DNA from: Thermosporothrix hazakensis
Lineage (GTDB): Bacteria > Chloroflexota > Ktedonobacteria > Ktedonobacterales > Ktedonobacteraceae
Assembly (NCBI RefSeq): GCF_003253565.1
Contig: NZ_QKUF01000004.1
Coordinates: 234,782 to 298,781 of the forward strand
DNA: 64,000 nt
Direction: 5' to 3'
Shown here piece by piece: positions 26,645-35,373 of this stretch. The notes beneath the pieces were generated by a model. It did not search any database, had not been told where the DNA came from, and saw only the letters and a program-made list of their open reading frames with translations. The position numbers were made by a program, and so were the translations under genes. Every line of letters begins with the position of its first letter. Positions within the stretch are counted from its first letter, which is position 1.

Positions 26645-29600
26645 TTAGAGAAGATCCAAACGATGCGCCGCTTCGCATGCCTGTGTTCGATTACTGACAT
26701 TCAGCTTGCGGTACAGACTCTTGAGATGTGCCTTCACCGTGTTGATAGAGATGATCAGCTCATTCGCAATAGCGGGATTTGTGTATCCCTTCAGCAGCAA
26801 ACGAAGCACTCGTTCCTCTTGTGGGCTCAACGGCTCAATGAGCAGATTGTGTACTGTACGACCAGCGTTCTGAGCAGCCTCCAGAATGGTGCGGGCATAG
26901 CTGACAAGCGCACGTTGTTGCAATTGAGGCAACAATGCTCGAACAAGCGTCAATAGAACATCACCTTCATCAAGAAAGAGCCGTAGATACCTTTCAGCCT
27001 GCGCCTGTTCCAGCAATGCCCGCGTCACTTCCTTTGCCTTTTCCAGCTCACCATGCACATACAGGGCTTGCACCTGCACCGCCTGAATAGCCAGAAGGAC
27101 GCGAGCACGTTCCATCCGTTGCGCTTCATTTGCCAGACGCGAAAGCAGAGCAAGCGCTTCTTCCGACTGCCCCTTCACAAGGAGCAAACGAGCTGCTAGC
27201 AAAGCTTCCTCTTCATACAATGTGCGCGGAAGGTCAGGCCGATGCTTCTGCCGCCATTGCTCAACAATCACATGATTGCCTGCCAGCAACGAGAAACGAG
27301 CAAGCCACATCTCAATTTCCCGACCCAGACGCAAACGAAGGGGTGAATTCATCGGGATACGAGCAAGCAACCATGTGCAACGATGCTGCGCCCGTTCGTT
27401 CTCTCCCCGAGCCTGCTCAATCCAGGCCAGTATGAGTTCTGCCTGTACCTGAAATTCCTCGTTTTCAAGCCGTAGAGCGAGGTGCAAAGCTTCCTGAGCC
27501 TGCTTTTCCGCTGCCGCTGTATCATTCCATTCATATGCCAGTCGTGCCAGAAACAGCAAGGCGTGCGCAATGTCATCACTATCATTCTCCTCTCGGGCTT
27601 CAACAAGCAATCGCCAGCTCATTTCGGCTACCTGACGAAGTTTCCCCTGTTCATAGATTGTCTCATGCAGCAACACCGCTTGTGCACGCAACATCGCTCG
27701 ATTTCCTTGTGCTTCACAAACTGCGTAGAGTTTTAAGAAAATTTCCTGAGCCTCCCGCAAGAAGCCATACGCCAGCTTGCCTTTGCCAATGATATTCAGA
27801 CTGAGATTCTGCCATGCCAATTCGCTCTCTGGTTCTCTTTCAGAGAAACAGGCAAGGGCGTGCTCAGCATATTTGATCGCTTGCTCAAGCGCTCCATATT
27901 CTCTGCTGAAAAGTGCATGCAGGGCGAGCGCTCTTCCGAGATTGAGGGTATCACCGGTAGCCCGAAACCCTGCTTCAGCCCTCTGAAGTGTCTCTTCAAT
28001 CTCTATTCGCAGCGCCTGTAGATTGGGAAAGCGCTTCCCACCGGGGGTGATAATCTCCTGAGTGACTGAGTTTTGTCGTCTATATTCATGCAAACCGGGA
28101 TTCTGGATAATAAGCCCCTGAGTAATGGGACTCTCAGTAACAAGTTCTCGGGTAGCCAATTGCTGAGTGACAGGAGCTTGACTGATAAGATCTTGACCGG
28201 CAAATTTCTGGGGTAGAAAGTCCCGATTTTCAAGACCCTGATTTTCAAGACCTTGAGAAGAAACAGGCGCGATAACGAACACTAAGAGTAACGCGACAAC
28301 ATATCCTAGCGAGAAAATTTGGCGCGTACGCGCCATTTCTTCCGGCAGTCGTTCTAGCCAACGACAGAGTGTACGTCCTCCATCTACCTGCTGTAGCACC
28401 CAGGGATCAACAAAATGATGAAGAAGCCTATCAAGAATTCGGGCAATCATGTCAGCAGCATGGTCTATATCCTGTGCTTGAAAAGCTGTCTCGATAGCCT
28501 CTACAAGCATTCCCTGCTGCTCATACCAGTCGCTCGCTTTGCGGAGCAACGCGCGTTGCTCTTCCAATCCCAGGCGCCGCCGAGCCTCAGCCTGCATTGC
28601 TTCCGCAAAGAGGGGGTGATACCGATACCATCTCTCAGATATTTCCCGTCTTTCTAGAAGAGGCGGACGATACTCAGGCTGTCCAAGTTTCTCTAGAAAG
28701 AGGCCTGTACAGGCCAGTTCTTCCAGAAAGTGCTTGCTATCATGTCGTCCTGTGATCGCATCACACAGCGAGCCCGTCAGGGAAGCAAGCATACTGGTAC
28801 GAAGCAGAAAATCCTGCTGCTCCACTGATTGCTTCAGCAGAACCTCCGAAACGAAGTAATCCAGGAATGGGCTCTGATCTCCTGCGAAGCGCACCAGGCG
28901 CTCAACATCCCCACCCTTCTGAAACCAGAGCACCAGCAAGCGCAGGCCAGCGGCCCACCCCTCTAAACGCGTTTCAACAAGGCGTAATCCTTCCTCAGAG
29001 ATTGGTATCTGATGCAAAAAGGCCGCGATCTCCTGGCGCGAAAAACGCAGATCATGGAGTTCACACAGCTCTCCTCTGGCCCGGAAACTAGCCAGCGCAA
29101 GGGGCGGCTCACTACGACTCACGATGACGATGTGCAGGGAAGCAGGGAGATGTTCCAGAAAAAAACCCATTGTTTTTTGAATGAGCGGTGATGTGATACG
29201 GTGGTAATCTTCCAGAATGAGCACGCCACTACAGGCAAAGCACGTGATCTCGTTTAACAAAAGCGTGAGGATTGCTTCAAATGAAGGCATTTCAAAAGGG
29301 GATAGACTGGCAAGTGCACCCTTGCCAACCGCGGGATGGAATGTTTGCAAAGCAGTGATAAGGTAGCGCCAGAAACGGAGCGGATCATTGTCATCTGTAT
29401 CGAGCGAAAGCCAGGCGACAGGTAGCCCCGGCGAACGCTGTATCCACTGACAGATGATGGTCGTCTTTCCGAAACCAGCCGGTGCGGTAATCAGCGTCAG
29501 GCGGCTGGTTAAAATTGCATCCAGCTTTTGAAGCAGGCTCTCTCTGTCAATCAATGGTGAGGGCAGGTGCGGAGGCAGAAACTTCGCGTTCAGGAGCGGT

Positions 29601-29959
29601 GCAGCCGGTTCAGTCCGGGGCTGTTCATGAATCGCATTTTCGATAAGGCTTTTCGCCAGCGCCTCCAACCGTGCAAAGGTCAAATCTGATGTTTTGCCTG
29701 CATATCTCTTGACCGTGCGGCGATCCTGGCTGCGATAAGCATACCAGTAAGCAGATCCCCTGACACGCGCTTCTTTCAAGAACGTCACCGTTCCCTGCAA
29801 CCCGCGAAAAGAAAACGAGATGTGCTCATCCAGCCAGCGAAACCAATCAGCATCCTCTTCGTGCTGGAATGTATAGAGCAATGCACCCTGTTCAAAGAGC
29901 TCATAGCGTCCAGAACGCTCCCCACGAGCAACCAACTTATAGCGAGCCTGTTTAGGCAT
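26645..29959 (-). CDS. large ATP-dependent LuxR-family regulator (MalT/LAL type)
   Basis: 1104 residues: an N-terminal domain of about 110 residues seen in Chloroflexota LuxR proteins (YELFEQGALLYTFQHEEDAD), a STAND ATPase with Walker A TAPAGFGKTTIICQW (about 160) and Walker B GVLILEDYH, a long TPR-like helical region, and a C-terminal LuxR HTH (LSPQEERVLRLLLKGYTNPA, then NTVKAHLKSLYRKL). Binding of an inducer and ATP is expected to trigger oligomerisation and promoter activation. A Gln/Thr-rich low-complexity stretch of about 70 residues interrupts the helical region, and palindrome copy 3 is just N-terminal to it. Divergent from a nitroreductase-like gene with inverted repeats between. Confidence 0.9.
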   Translation of the reverse strand: MPKQARYKLVARGERSGRYELFEQGALLYTFQHEEDADWFRWLDEHISFSFRGLQGTVTFLKEARVRGSAYWYAYRSQDRRTVKRYAGKTSDLTFARLEALAKSLIENAIHEQPRTEPAAPLLNAKFLPPHLPSPLIDRESLLQKLDAILTSRLTLITAPAGFGKTTIICQWIQRSPGLPVAWLSLDTDDNDPLRFWRYLITALQTFHPAVGKGALASLSPFEMPSFEAILTLLLNEITCFACSGVLILEDYHRITSPLIQKTMGFFLEHLPASLHIVIVSRSEPPLALASFRARGELCELHDLRFSRQEIAAFLHQIPISEEGLRLVETRLEGWAAGLRLLVLWFQKGGDVERLVRFAGDQSPFLDYFVSEVLLKQSVEQQDFLLRTSMLASLTGSLCDAITGRHDSKHFLEELACTGLFLEKLGQPEYRPPLLERREISERWYRYHPLFAEAMQAEARRRLGLEEQRALLRKASDWYEQQGMLVEAIETAFQAQDIDHAADMIARILDRLLHHFVDPWVLQQVDGGRTLCRWLERLPEEMARTRQIFSLGYVVALLLVFVIAPVSSQGLENQGLENRDFLPQKFAGQDLISQAPVTQQLATRELVTESPITQGLIIQNPGLHEYRRQNSVTQEIITPGGKRFPNLQALRIEIEETLQRAEAGFRATGDTLNLGRALALHALFSREYGALEQAIKYAEHALACFSEREPESELAWQNLSLNIIGKGKLAYGFLREAQEIFLKLYAVCEAQGNRAMLRAQAVLLHETIYEQGKLRQVAEMSWRLLVEAREENDSDDIAHALLFLARLAYEWNDTAAAEKQAQEALHLALRLENEEFQVQAELILAWIEQARGENERAQHRCTWLLARIPMNSPLRLRLGREIEMWLARFSLLAGNHVIVEQWRQKHRPDLPRTLYEEEALLAARLLLVKGQSEEALALLSRLANEAQRMERARVLLAIQAVQVQALYVHGELEKAKEVTRALLEQAQAERYLRLFLDEGDVLLTLVRALLPQLQQRALVSYARTILEAAQNAGRTVHNLLIEPLSPQEERVLRLLLKGYTNPAIANELIISINTVKAHLKSLYRKLNVSNRTQACEAAHRLDLL
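28055..28265 (-). repeat. low-complexity insertion in the LuxR regulator
   Basis: Encodes degenerate repeats such as QGLENQGLENRD, TQQLATRELVTESP and TQGLIIQNPG, with DNA units like TTGAAAATCAGGGTC. The frame is retained. It interrupts a TPR-like region at about residues 566-635. Confidence 0.75.
28320..28335. repeat. 16-bp palindrome TGGCGCGTACGCGCCA, copy 3 (inside the LuxR gene)
   Basis: Perfect copy, translated on the minus strand as M-A-R-T-R-Q, the third possible reading of the repeat. It lies about 60 bp from the low-complexity insertion. Confidence 0.9.
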
Positions 29960-29968
29960 ACCTGTTTC

Positions 29969-30054
29969 TTCCCCAATGAACGTTTATATTCCCCAACATC
30001 GATTATCGGGTAAGTATAGCAGGACATTGCCTGATTGTCATTTGTTGGGGAATA
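29969..30054. promoter_or_regulatory. repeated TTCCCCAA half-sites in the divergent LuxR/nitroreductase promoter
   Basis: TATTCCCCAACA (29987-29998) and its exact inverse TGTTGGGGAATA (30043-30054), 44 bp apart, plus a third half-site TTCCCCAA at 29969-29976. The right copy overlaps a -10-like TACAAT (30053-30058). Probable regulator binding sites. Confidence 0.5.
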
Positions 30055-30138
30055 CAATGGGAAGGAAATCAGGCAGAGTCGGTGACAGAAGATGTCAGGA
30101 ATAGGCGCTATCATCTTTGTTACAAAAAAGAGGAAAGG

Positions 30139-30612
30139 ATGTACGTTTTTATGAGTGACCTCGGCAGTACAAACCACGAAATCATTCAAGAGTTTCGGCA
30201 AAACAAGGGGAAGGTCGGCGGCTATTACGAGGGGCAACCGCTTCTCTTGCTTCATACAAAAGGCCGAAAGAGCGGCCAGAAGCGCATCACGCCACTGGCC
30301 TATACACAGGATGGCGAGCGTATCATCTTGATCGGCGCAAATGTTGGCTCATCCAAAAATCCCGACTGGTACTATAACATTCTGGCTCATCCCGAAGTTA
30401 CCGTTGAGATTGGAGAAGAGCACTTGCCAGCCATCGCAACCATGCTTGAGGGAGCCGAACGAGAACGCTTTATCGCAGACTCTCCCCAAGCGTGGGCCGA
30501 AGCAAAAGCCCACTATCCTGATCTGCCCGATTGGCCTATAAAGCGTCAACAGAGCATTCCCGTGATTGCACTTACCCTGCAATGCCCTTCATCCAGTGCC
30601 TCTCTCTCTTGA
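30139..30612 (+). CDS. deazaflavin-dependent nitroreductase family protein (DDN-like)
   Basis: About 157 residues. The F420-dependent DDN/nitroreductase split-barrel pattern is visible: LLLHTKGRKSGQKRITPLAY, GANVGSSKNPDWYYNILAHP and the C-terminal IPVIALT. Cytoplasmic oxidoreductase with F420 or a related deazaflavin; substrate unknown. The start is uncertain: ATG 30139 follows GAGGAAAGG closely, while ATG 30151 starts at the conserved-looking MSDLGS. Convergent with another split-barrel F420-type gene, which strengthens the cofactor assignment. Confidence 0.85.
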   Translation: MYVFMSDLGSTNHEIIQEFRQNKGKVGGYYEGQPLLLLHTKGRKSGQKRITPLAYTQDGERIILIGANVGSSKNPDWYYNILAHPEVTVEIGEEHLPAIATMLEGAERERFIADSPQAWAEAKAHYPDLPDWPIKRQQSIPVIALTLQCPSSSASLS

Positions 30613-30668
30613 GCGCTCATAGCACCCATTTCGCTCGTTGTCCTGATGGCCCTGGCTCGCTGCTTGAG

Positions 30669-31079
30669 CTAGCGGTCATTTTTCTCGACAGGCGGAAAAA
30701 CAAATGCCTTCTCTGGCTTGATCACTACTACAGCTCGCTCTTCTCCCGGCTGGATTGTCGCATCAATATTGAAGTACTTGTGCGAGATGCTATGCGCAAA
30801 GCGAAAGTCCGGGTCATCCTCTATACGCTCTACACGTCCACGGATCTCGATTGAGCGAAATGGGTTGCCTGGGTCAACGATCGAGAGCGAGACGCGCGGC
30901 TCACGCAGCACATTCCTGTACTTCTGGCGCGCTTTCGTCATCGTAAGGGAGATATATGTTCCATCCCAATCGAAAATGACCGGGCTTACCTGCGGCCCGC
31001 CCGATGGCCCGATCGTGGAAAAATGGGCTACGGTCCTGTTTTGTAAGAGGTCAAGAAATGCTTCAGGGATATTTGTCAT
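30669..31079 (-). CDS. PPOX-class F420-dependent oxidoreductase
   Basis: 136 residues. Split beta-barrel flavin/F420-binding fold: RTVAHFSTIGPSGGPQVSPV, WDGTYISLTMTKARQKYRN, RVSLSIVDP and ISHKYFN. The length matches single-domain PPOX F420 proteins. Divergent from a LysR gene with a 97-bp gap, so control by that regulator is plausible (the standard LysR arrangement). Confidence 0.9.
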   Translation of the reverse strand: MTNIPEAFLDLLQNRTVAHFSTIGPSGGPQVSPVIFDWDGTYISLTMTKARQKYRNVLREPRVSLSIVDPGNPFRSIEIRGRVERIEDDPDFRFAHSISHKYFNIDATIQPGEERAVVVIKPEKAFVFPPVEKNDR

Positions 31080-31176
31080 GTTCGTTGTCCTTTCTCGTTT
31101 TGCTTGTCAGCAGTATACTTCACCTGGTACAATGAATGCAAATCATAGTGTTTCTCATTTTATGAAGGGTGTTCAT

Positions 31177-32076
31177 ATGAATTTCTCGCAACTTCAAAGC
31201 GTGGTTGCACTGGCCGAAACTGGTAGTTTTACAGAAGCAGCCTTCGCCATCGATCTCACCCAATCGGCGGTAAGTCATGCGCTGGCAACACTTGAACGAG
31301 AACTGGGTGTGACCATTTTTGAGCGTAACCGGAAAGGCGTGGTTACCCTCACCGATATAGGGAAGAAGATTCTCCCGCATGTACGCGAGCTTCTGGCGCA
31401 GGCCGAGGCTATCGAGCAGGAATGCCGGGCAGCACGAGGCCAATCAACAGGGAAGGTACGCATTGGAAACATCGAATCGATTATCGCGCCCGGCCTGCTT
31501 ACTAGCATCCTGACCCGTTTCCAGAGCCTGTACCCTGAGATCGAGGTTGTGCTGTTTGAAGGCTCACTCCACGAAGTTGGTGAGTGGATCGAGAACAGCG
31601 TGATTGATGTCGGTTTTGTGATGCTACCCGCGACAGGCGTCAACGAAACCTTCCTGTCCACCGACGAATTGTGCATCCTTCTGCCTCAAAGCCATCCGCT
31701 GAGCAGGCGCAATGCCATCGCTCCCCATGAGCTTCAAGGAGAGAATTTTGTGCTGGAAAAGACGCAATGCACCCTGAATTATGTCAAGAAGGCTGGCATC
31801 GAACCGAACAAAGTCAAGCTCCGCTATCAGGCACGCGATAAGGCAACGATCCTGGCAATGGTGCGAGAGCGGCTCGGTATCACTATTATGCCGCGTACGC
31901 TGGTACCCAAAAAGCTTGATGGCGTCGTTATGTTGCCCCTCAATCCTCCCGGCATGATCAAGATTGGTCTGGCAACACGCTCCCAGGAAACAACCTCACG
32001 AAGCACCCGCCTCTTCATTCAAACGGCTGTCGATTGGGTACAGGAACAGGCCGCTAAACCAGCATATGTGGGATAA
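31177..32076 (+). CDS. LysR-family transcriptional regulator
   Basis: 299 residues: N-terminal winged HTH (FSQLQSVVALAETGSFTEAA, then TQSAVSHALATLERELG) and a substrate-binding domain of two alpha/beta lobes (GKVRIGNIES onward). ATG 31177 gives a standard LysR length; AAGGG lies just upstream, and ATG 31162 is a possible alternative. The stop codon is inside the terminator stem. Likely regulates the divergent PPOX gene and itself. Confidence 0.92.
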   Translation: MNFSQLQSVVALAETGSFTEAAFAIDLTQSAVSHALATLERELGVTIFERNRKGVVTLTDIGKKILPHVRELLAQAEAIEQECRAARGQSTGKVRIGNIESIIAPGLLTSILTRFQSLYPEIEVVLFEGSLHEVGEWIENSVIDVGFVMLPATGVNETFLSTDELCILLPQSHPLSRRNAIAPHELQGENFVLEKTQCTLNYVKKAGIEPNKVKLRYQARDKATILAMVRERLGITIMPRTLVPKKLDGVVMLPLNPPGMIKIGLATRSQETTSRSTRLFIQTAVDWVQEQAAKPAYVG

Positions 32077-32109
32077 GCATATACTTATCCCACCTGCTTT
32101 ACTTTTTTT
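32068..32109 (+). terminator. terminator of the LysR gene
   Basis: GTGGGATAAG-CATATA-CTTATCCCAC, perfect 10-bp stem overlapping the TAA stop, then CTGCTTTACTTTTTTTC. Confidence 0.8.
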
Positions 32110-32161
32110 CTGCTCTATGGTATAGTTATTCAATAACCCCACATGACGTAGAGGAGCGACG

Positions 32162-32249
32162 ATGATAAGCAGCCACTAGATAGATGCCGAGCATTGCCCG
32201 TTTATGTGTGCAATGGCGTCGTATTGCTACAGAGGTCGCACTACTGTAG
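32162..32249 (+). other. leader region with two very short ORFs before the Cfr-like gene
   Basis: GAGGAG followed by ATG at 32162 starts the five-residue ORF MISSH, stop TAG at 32177-32179. Four bases later ATG 32184 opens a 21-residue ORF (MPSIARLCVQWRRIATEVAL plus L) ending at 32249. The end of that ORF lies in a TGCTACAG / CTGTAGCA stem (32225-32251). Leader peptides with stem-loops precede many ribosome-methyltransferase genes; such a role here is inference. Confidence 0.35.
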
Positions 32250-32527
32250 CAGCATCAGGCTAGCAGGCTGTTTGTTGTCACTCACTTCATAACAACACTT
32301 TTCCATTTGCCTCACTGACTCACGCGACGCCTCACTTTCACACAATTCCTTTCCTGCGGCAAAAGCCGACATCTGGCTTTCACCGTCTTTCTATGTCATA
32401 AATTTCGTTCATTTCACGCAATAAAGGAGAAAAAGGACAATGGCAGGTACCGGAGAATCCTCTAACAGATATCAGCTTCTCAACAACCTCAGTCGGCAGA
32501 TACAGTATGGAAAGCGAGGTTCTCTCT

Positions 32528-33652
32528 ATGGCATTCTTCCGCTCTACTATCGCGAAACCAGAATTGGCGAAATTCCACTCGGCAAACAAGCAAACAAAAT
32601 ATGAACGGCTCCAATCCTTCCTTGCTGAAAGGAAGCAGCCAGGATATCGCCTCACACAGATTTTACATGCCATTTTCAAGCAGCGAGTCGGCGATTTTGC
32701 GCGTATGGAAGCGCTACCGAAGGCATTGCGGAATGAACTCCGCGCCACTTTCGGCGAAAGCATACTGATGCTTCGTCCGCTGCATGAAAGCCCATCTCAG
32801 CAGGCCAGGAAGCTTCTTTTCGAGTTGCCCGATGGAAACCGCGTAGAGGCAGTAGAGATGACGTATCGGGCAGGCTGGCAATCGTTTTGCATTTCCTCTC
32901 AGGTAGGCTGTCATTTCGGCTGTGCTTTTTGTGCAACGGGCGCGATCGGCCTGAAAAGAAGTCTTACCGCAGATGAAATCACCGATCAGGTGCTGTACTT
33001 CCACCTTCAAAAACGCAGTATTGATAGCGTGTCTTTTATGGGTATGGGTGAGGCTCTGGCAAATCCTCACACGCTACAAGCGCTGCATATCCTGACGGAC
33101 CCTCACTTGTTTGCTCTCAGTCCCAGGCGCATTACCGTTTCAACTATTGGCGTGATCCCGCTCATCAGGAGAATAACCCGGGAATTTCCACAGGTCAATC
33201 TCACCTTTTCCCTGCATTCGCCCTTCCCGGAACAACGGAGCTTGCTCGTTCCTCTCAACCAGACGTACGCTCTTCACGACGTACTTCAGACACTGGATGA
33301 GCATATTGCGACCACACGGCGGAAGGTCTATCTCGCCTATATCATGCTACAGGGCGTCAATGACACTCCGAACCATGCCAGAGCGCTTATCAGGCTGCTC
33401 AAAGAGCGAGGAACCCGGGCCAATCGCTACCACGTCAACCTGATTCGGTATAATCCTGCGCAAGGCGCCCCGATGGAGTTCATGCGTTCAGATCAGCAGA
33501 CCATTGATCGGTTCTATCATCAACTGCGCTCGGCAGGCATCCACGTGACAGTGCGACAGTCTTTCGGGGAAGAGATTGACGCCGCCTGTGGGCAACTCTA
33601 CGGGCGCTATACTCCTCAGCATAGAACCTGCGCTTCCCGCCTCTTACAGTGA
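32528..33652 (+). CDS. cfr-like: Cfr-like 23S rRNA (adenine-C8) methyltransferase, radical SAM
   Basis: 374 residues. Radical SAM cluster CHFGCAFC (Cys128, 132, 135), MGMGEALANP, and DAACGQLYG near the C-terminus with the methyl-carrying Cys. From recall, stretches such as GWQSFCISSQ, LTADEITDQVLYFHL, LFALSPRRITVSTIG and VNLTFSLHSP match staphylococcal Cfr more closely than RlmN. Cfr methylates A2503 at C8 and confers resistance to drugs acting on the peptidyl transferase centre. Start 32528 is supported by GCGAGG upstream; ATG 32507 is an alternative. RlmN cannot be fully excluded by eye. Alone in its transcription unit after a 450-bp leader. Confidence 0.82.
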   Translation: MAFFRSTIAKPELAKFHSANKQTKYERLQSFLAERKQPGYRLTQILHAIFKQRVGDFARMEALPKALRNELRATFGESILMLRPLHESPSQQARKLLFELPDGNRVEAVEMTYRAGWQSFCISSQVGCHFGCAFCATGAIGLKRSLTADEITDQVLYFHLQKRSIDSVSFMGMGEALANPHTLQALHILTDPHLFALSPRRITVSTIGVIPLIRRITREFPQVNLTFSLHSPFPEQRSLLVPLNQTYALHDVLQTLDEHIATTRRKVYLAYIMLQGVNDTPNHARALIRLLKERGTRANRYHVNLIRYNPAQGAPMEFMRSDQQTIDRFYHQLRSAGIHVTVRQSFGEEIDAACGQLYGRYTPQHRTCASRLLQ

Positions 33653-33687
33653 ATTCGCGTGCTTTGAACCTGAACAGAGCATAGGAC

Positions 33688-33719
33688 GGGGTTGAGCGCA
33701 CCAAAATACACTCAACCCC
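33688..33719 (+). terminator. hairpin after the Cfr-like gene
   Basis: GGGGTTGAG / CTCAACCCC, perfect 9-bp arms, 14-base loop, 36 bp after the stop. No T-run follows. Confidence 0.45.
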
Positions 33720-33735
33720 TACCTCGCCTCCGTGT

Positions 33736-33891
33736 ATGCTTGATGAACAACAGGGGAAAATCAGGGCTGCTCAGAGAAAACTCAGACTCTCTCGAACTGT
33801 CTGCAAAGCGGATGCAGCGCTATATTTCAGAGGGGAAAAGGACAAGCGTGTCCTAGATCAGTTGAAAAGCAATCAGCCAAACAAGCAGTGA
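33736..33891 (+). CDS. possible 51-residue basic ORF
   Basis: ATG 33736 to TGA 33891, Lys/Arg/Gln-rich (begins MLDEQQGKIRAAQRKLRLSR). No ribosome site is visible and no family was recognised. Listed only because the peptide looks plausible. The rest of the 33.65-34.13 kb gap shows nothing recognisable. Confidence 0.2.
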   Translation: MLDEQQGKIRAAQRKLRLSRTVCKADAALYFRGEKDKRVLDQLKSNQPNKQ

Positions 33892-34125
33892 CGTCATCAT
33901 CAGTAAAGATTGTATGCAACGGCTCCGGCTAGCATCCAGGCAGCATAAGCATTCATCTTTCAAGCGGCAAAAACCTACTCAGCATCTTCCAGGCTGCTTT
34001 CATAGCCTCGGGAAAGGCAGCCCTGACGAGCTCTATTAAGCCGCTTCACGGTATATTTCGCCCGTAAGCACCCTTCACGAGACATACACAAACTCTAACA
34101 TATTATACTCTCATAGAGATGTAGA

Positions 34126-35340
34126 TTATGCAAATCTGGGCAGCGTTTTTCCGATTGGATGCGAGGCCGTCCGAGAGGCAATAACAACGTATCTCCCAAT
34201 GTTTGCATCCTCAAGCGCAATCCAGGGAACGTCCCATTGAGCATAGAAACGCGCCAGGGCCGTGTAGAGCCAGAGCGGAAGCTCCCCACTGATGACGATG
34301 CCATGTTCGGGTGGTGGCACTGGGAAAGCGAGTTCGTCAGTTCTCCGATAATCGAGATAGTTGTGATATGGGTGAATTTTGATGTGGAAGATACCATCTA
34401 CAGTCGTATGGGTCGCTATTGAAAGGACATCCTTTTTTTGGAGTTCCCCGGCACGCAACACCGGCGGCGTGATCCAGCCAATACATGCATCGAACTGTGC
34501 AAATGGCTCAGTCCCTGCATGCAGCGCCAGAGCGGCATACACCCAGTTCGTCGCCCGATCATAGACCGCAATTGCCGCCTCTTTCGGGACCTGTTCAAGC
34601 AGCAAGGGGAGCAAATTGGTTGTCCAACTACAAGCATATCTGTCCAGCTCACGGAGCCGGATTTTCGGATTGATCACATATTCAAAAGGAGCATTACGCA
34701 TGTGGTGCTCTTCCAGCTCTTCAAGACTAAACGTATTAAAAAGCTGTATTACACGGTCACGTACGGCATCGAATGTCGCGTTATACAGCTTCGCATACGG
34801 CTCCAGTCCTGTGATCGTCCCGGCAATGATGGAATCCTGCTCGGTATATGATGCTGTTCCCTCTCGTTGAGAATAGAGTACTGCCAGCAGCGGCAGGCCA
34901 TTGAGAGCAACAAAATCATGCCATTTCTGCGTTTCCTGCTCGTCTCCTTCTTTCAAGAGCAAGATAGCATGGGTGCAGGCGCTAAAAATACAATTGTCTT
35001 CAACCCGGGGTCTACCGCCAAGATCGACAATCAAAGGCAGGTGACGGCGCCTGATATCGCGACAGACGCCATCTCTAAAAGGATCAGTCCAGCGCTGATA
35101 TTCTCTGACCTCTCCGACGATCTGGTTTACCGTACTGATGTCCGTGTTGTTATAGAACCAATCGCCCTCAATATCTGGATTTGCACGAAGGACATAATGC
35201 TGAATATCCAGACGGCGCAATTCCTGTGTCAGATTGTAGGTCAATACGGACTTACCGGCCTTCGGAGGCCCACCGATCAAGATTGCAGGAAGGGACCATG
35301 TAGTAATTATGTTATTGTTTGTGTATTCAGGGTCAAACAT
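34126..35340 (-). CDS. csx3: P-loop ATPase fused to Csx3-like domain (CRISPR ancillary)
   Basis: 404 residues. N-terminal P-loop NTPase with Walker A GPPKAGKS (residues 24-31) and Walker B-like LPLIVDLGG; a middle region (about 245-300, YDRATNWVYAALALHAG); and a C-terminal Csx3 domain (344-404) whose core GIVISGELPLWLYTALAR aligns well with archaeal Csx3 (recalled as GVVISGRGPIWLHCFLAH). Csx3/Crn3 degrades cyclic tetra-adenylate. The catalytic His60, Arg71 and His80 of the archaeal enzyme are Ala, Asn and Arg here; only Asp69 is kept. Binding without cleavage is therefore possible. Start at 35340 follows CAGGAG; the frame extension to 35442 overlaps the divergent gene. Only 56 bp separate it from that gene. 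Confidence 0.8.
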   Translation of the reverse strand: MFDPEYTNNNIITTWSLPAILIGGPPKAGKSVLTYNLTQELRRLDIQHYVLRANPDIEGDWFYNNTDISTVNQIVGEVREYQRWTDPFRDGVCRDIRRRHLPLIVDLGGRPRVEDNCIFSACTHAILLLKEGDEQETQKWHDFVALNGLPLLAVLYSQREGTASYTEQDSIIAGTITGLEPYAKLYNATFDAVRDRVIQLFNTFSLEELEEHHMRNAPFEYVINPKIRLRELDRYACSWTTNLLPLLLEQVPKEAAIAVYDRATNWVYAALALHAGTEPFAQFDACIGWITPPVLRAGELQKKDVLSIATHTTVDGIFHIKIHPYHNYLDYRRTDELAFPVPPPEHGIVISGELPLWLYTALARFYAQWDVPWIALEDANIGRYVVIASRTASHPIGKTLPRFA

Positions 35341-35344
35341 ATTC

Positions 35345-35373
35345 TTTACTCCTGAAAAATGATATCGTACAAT
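35345..35373 (+). promoter_or_regulatory. promoter of the CARF-HTH gene within the csx3 divergent gap
   Basis: TTTACT (35345-35350), 17-bp spacer, TACAAT (35368-35373). The expected start site is near 35380, giving a leader of under 20 bases before GTG 35397, with the ribosome site at its very 5' end. It overlaps the csx3 translation start region. Confidence 0.5.
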
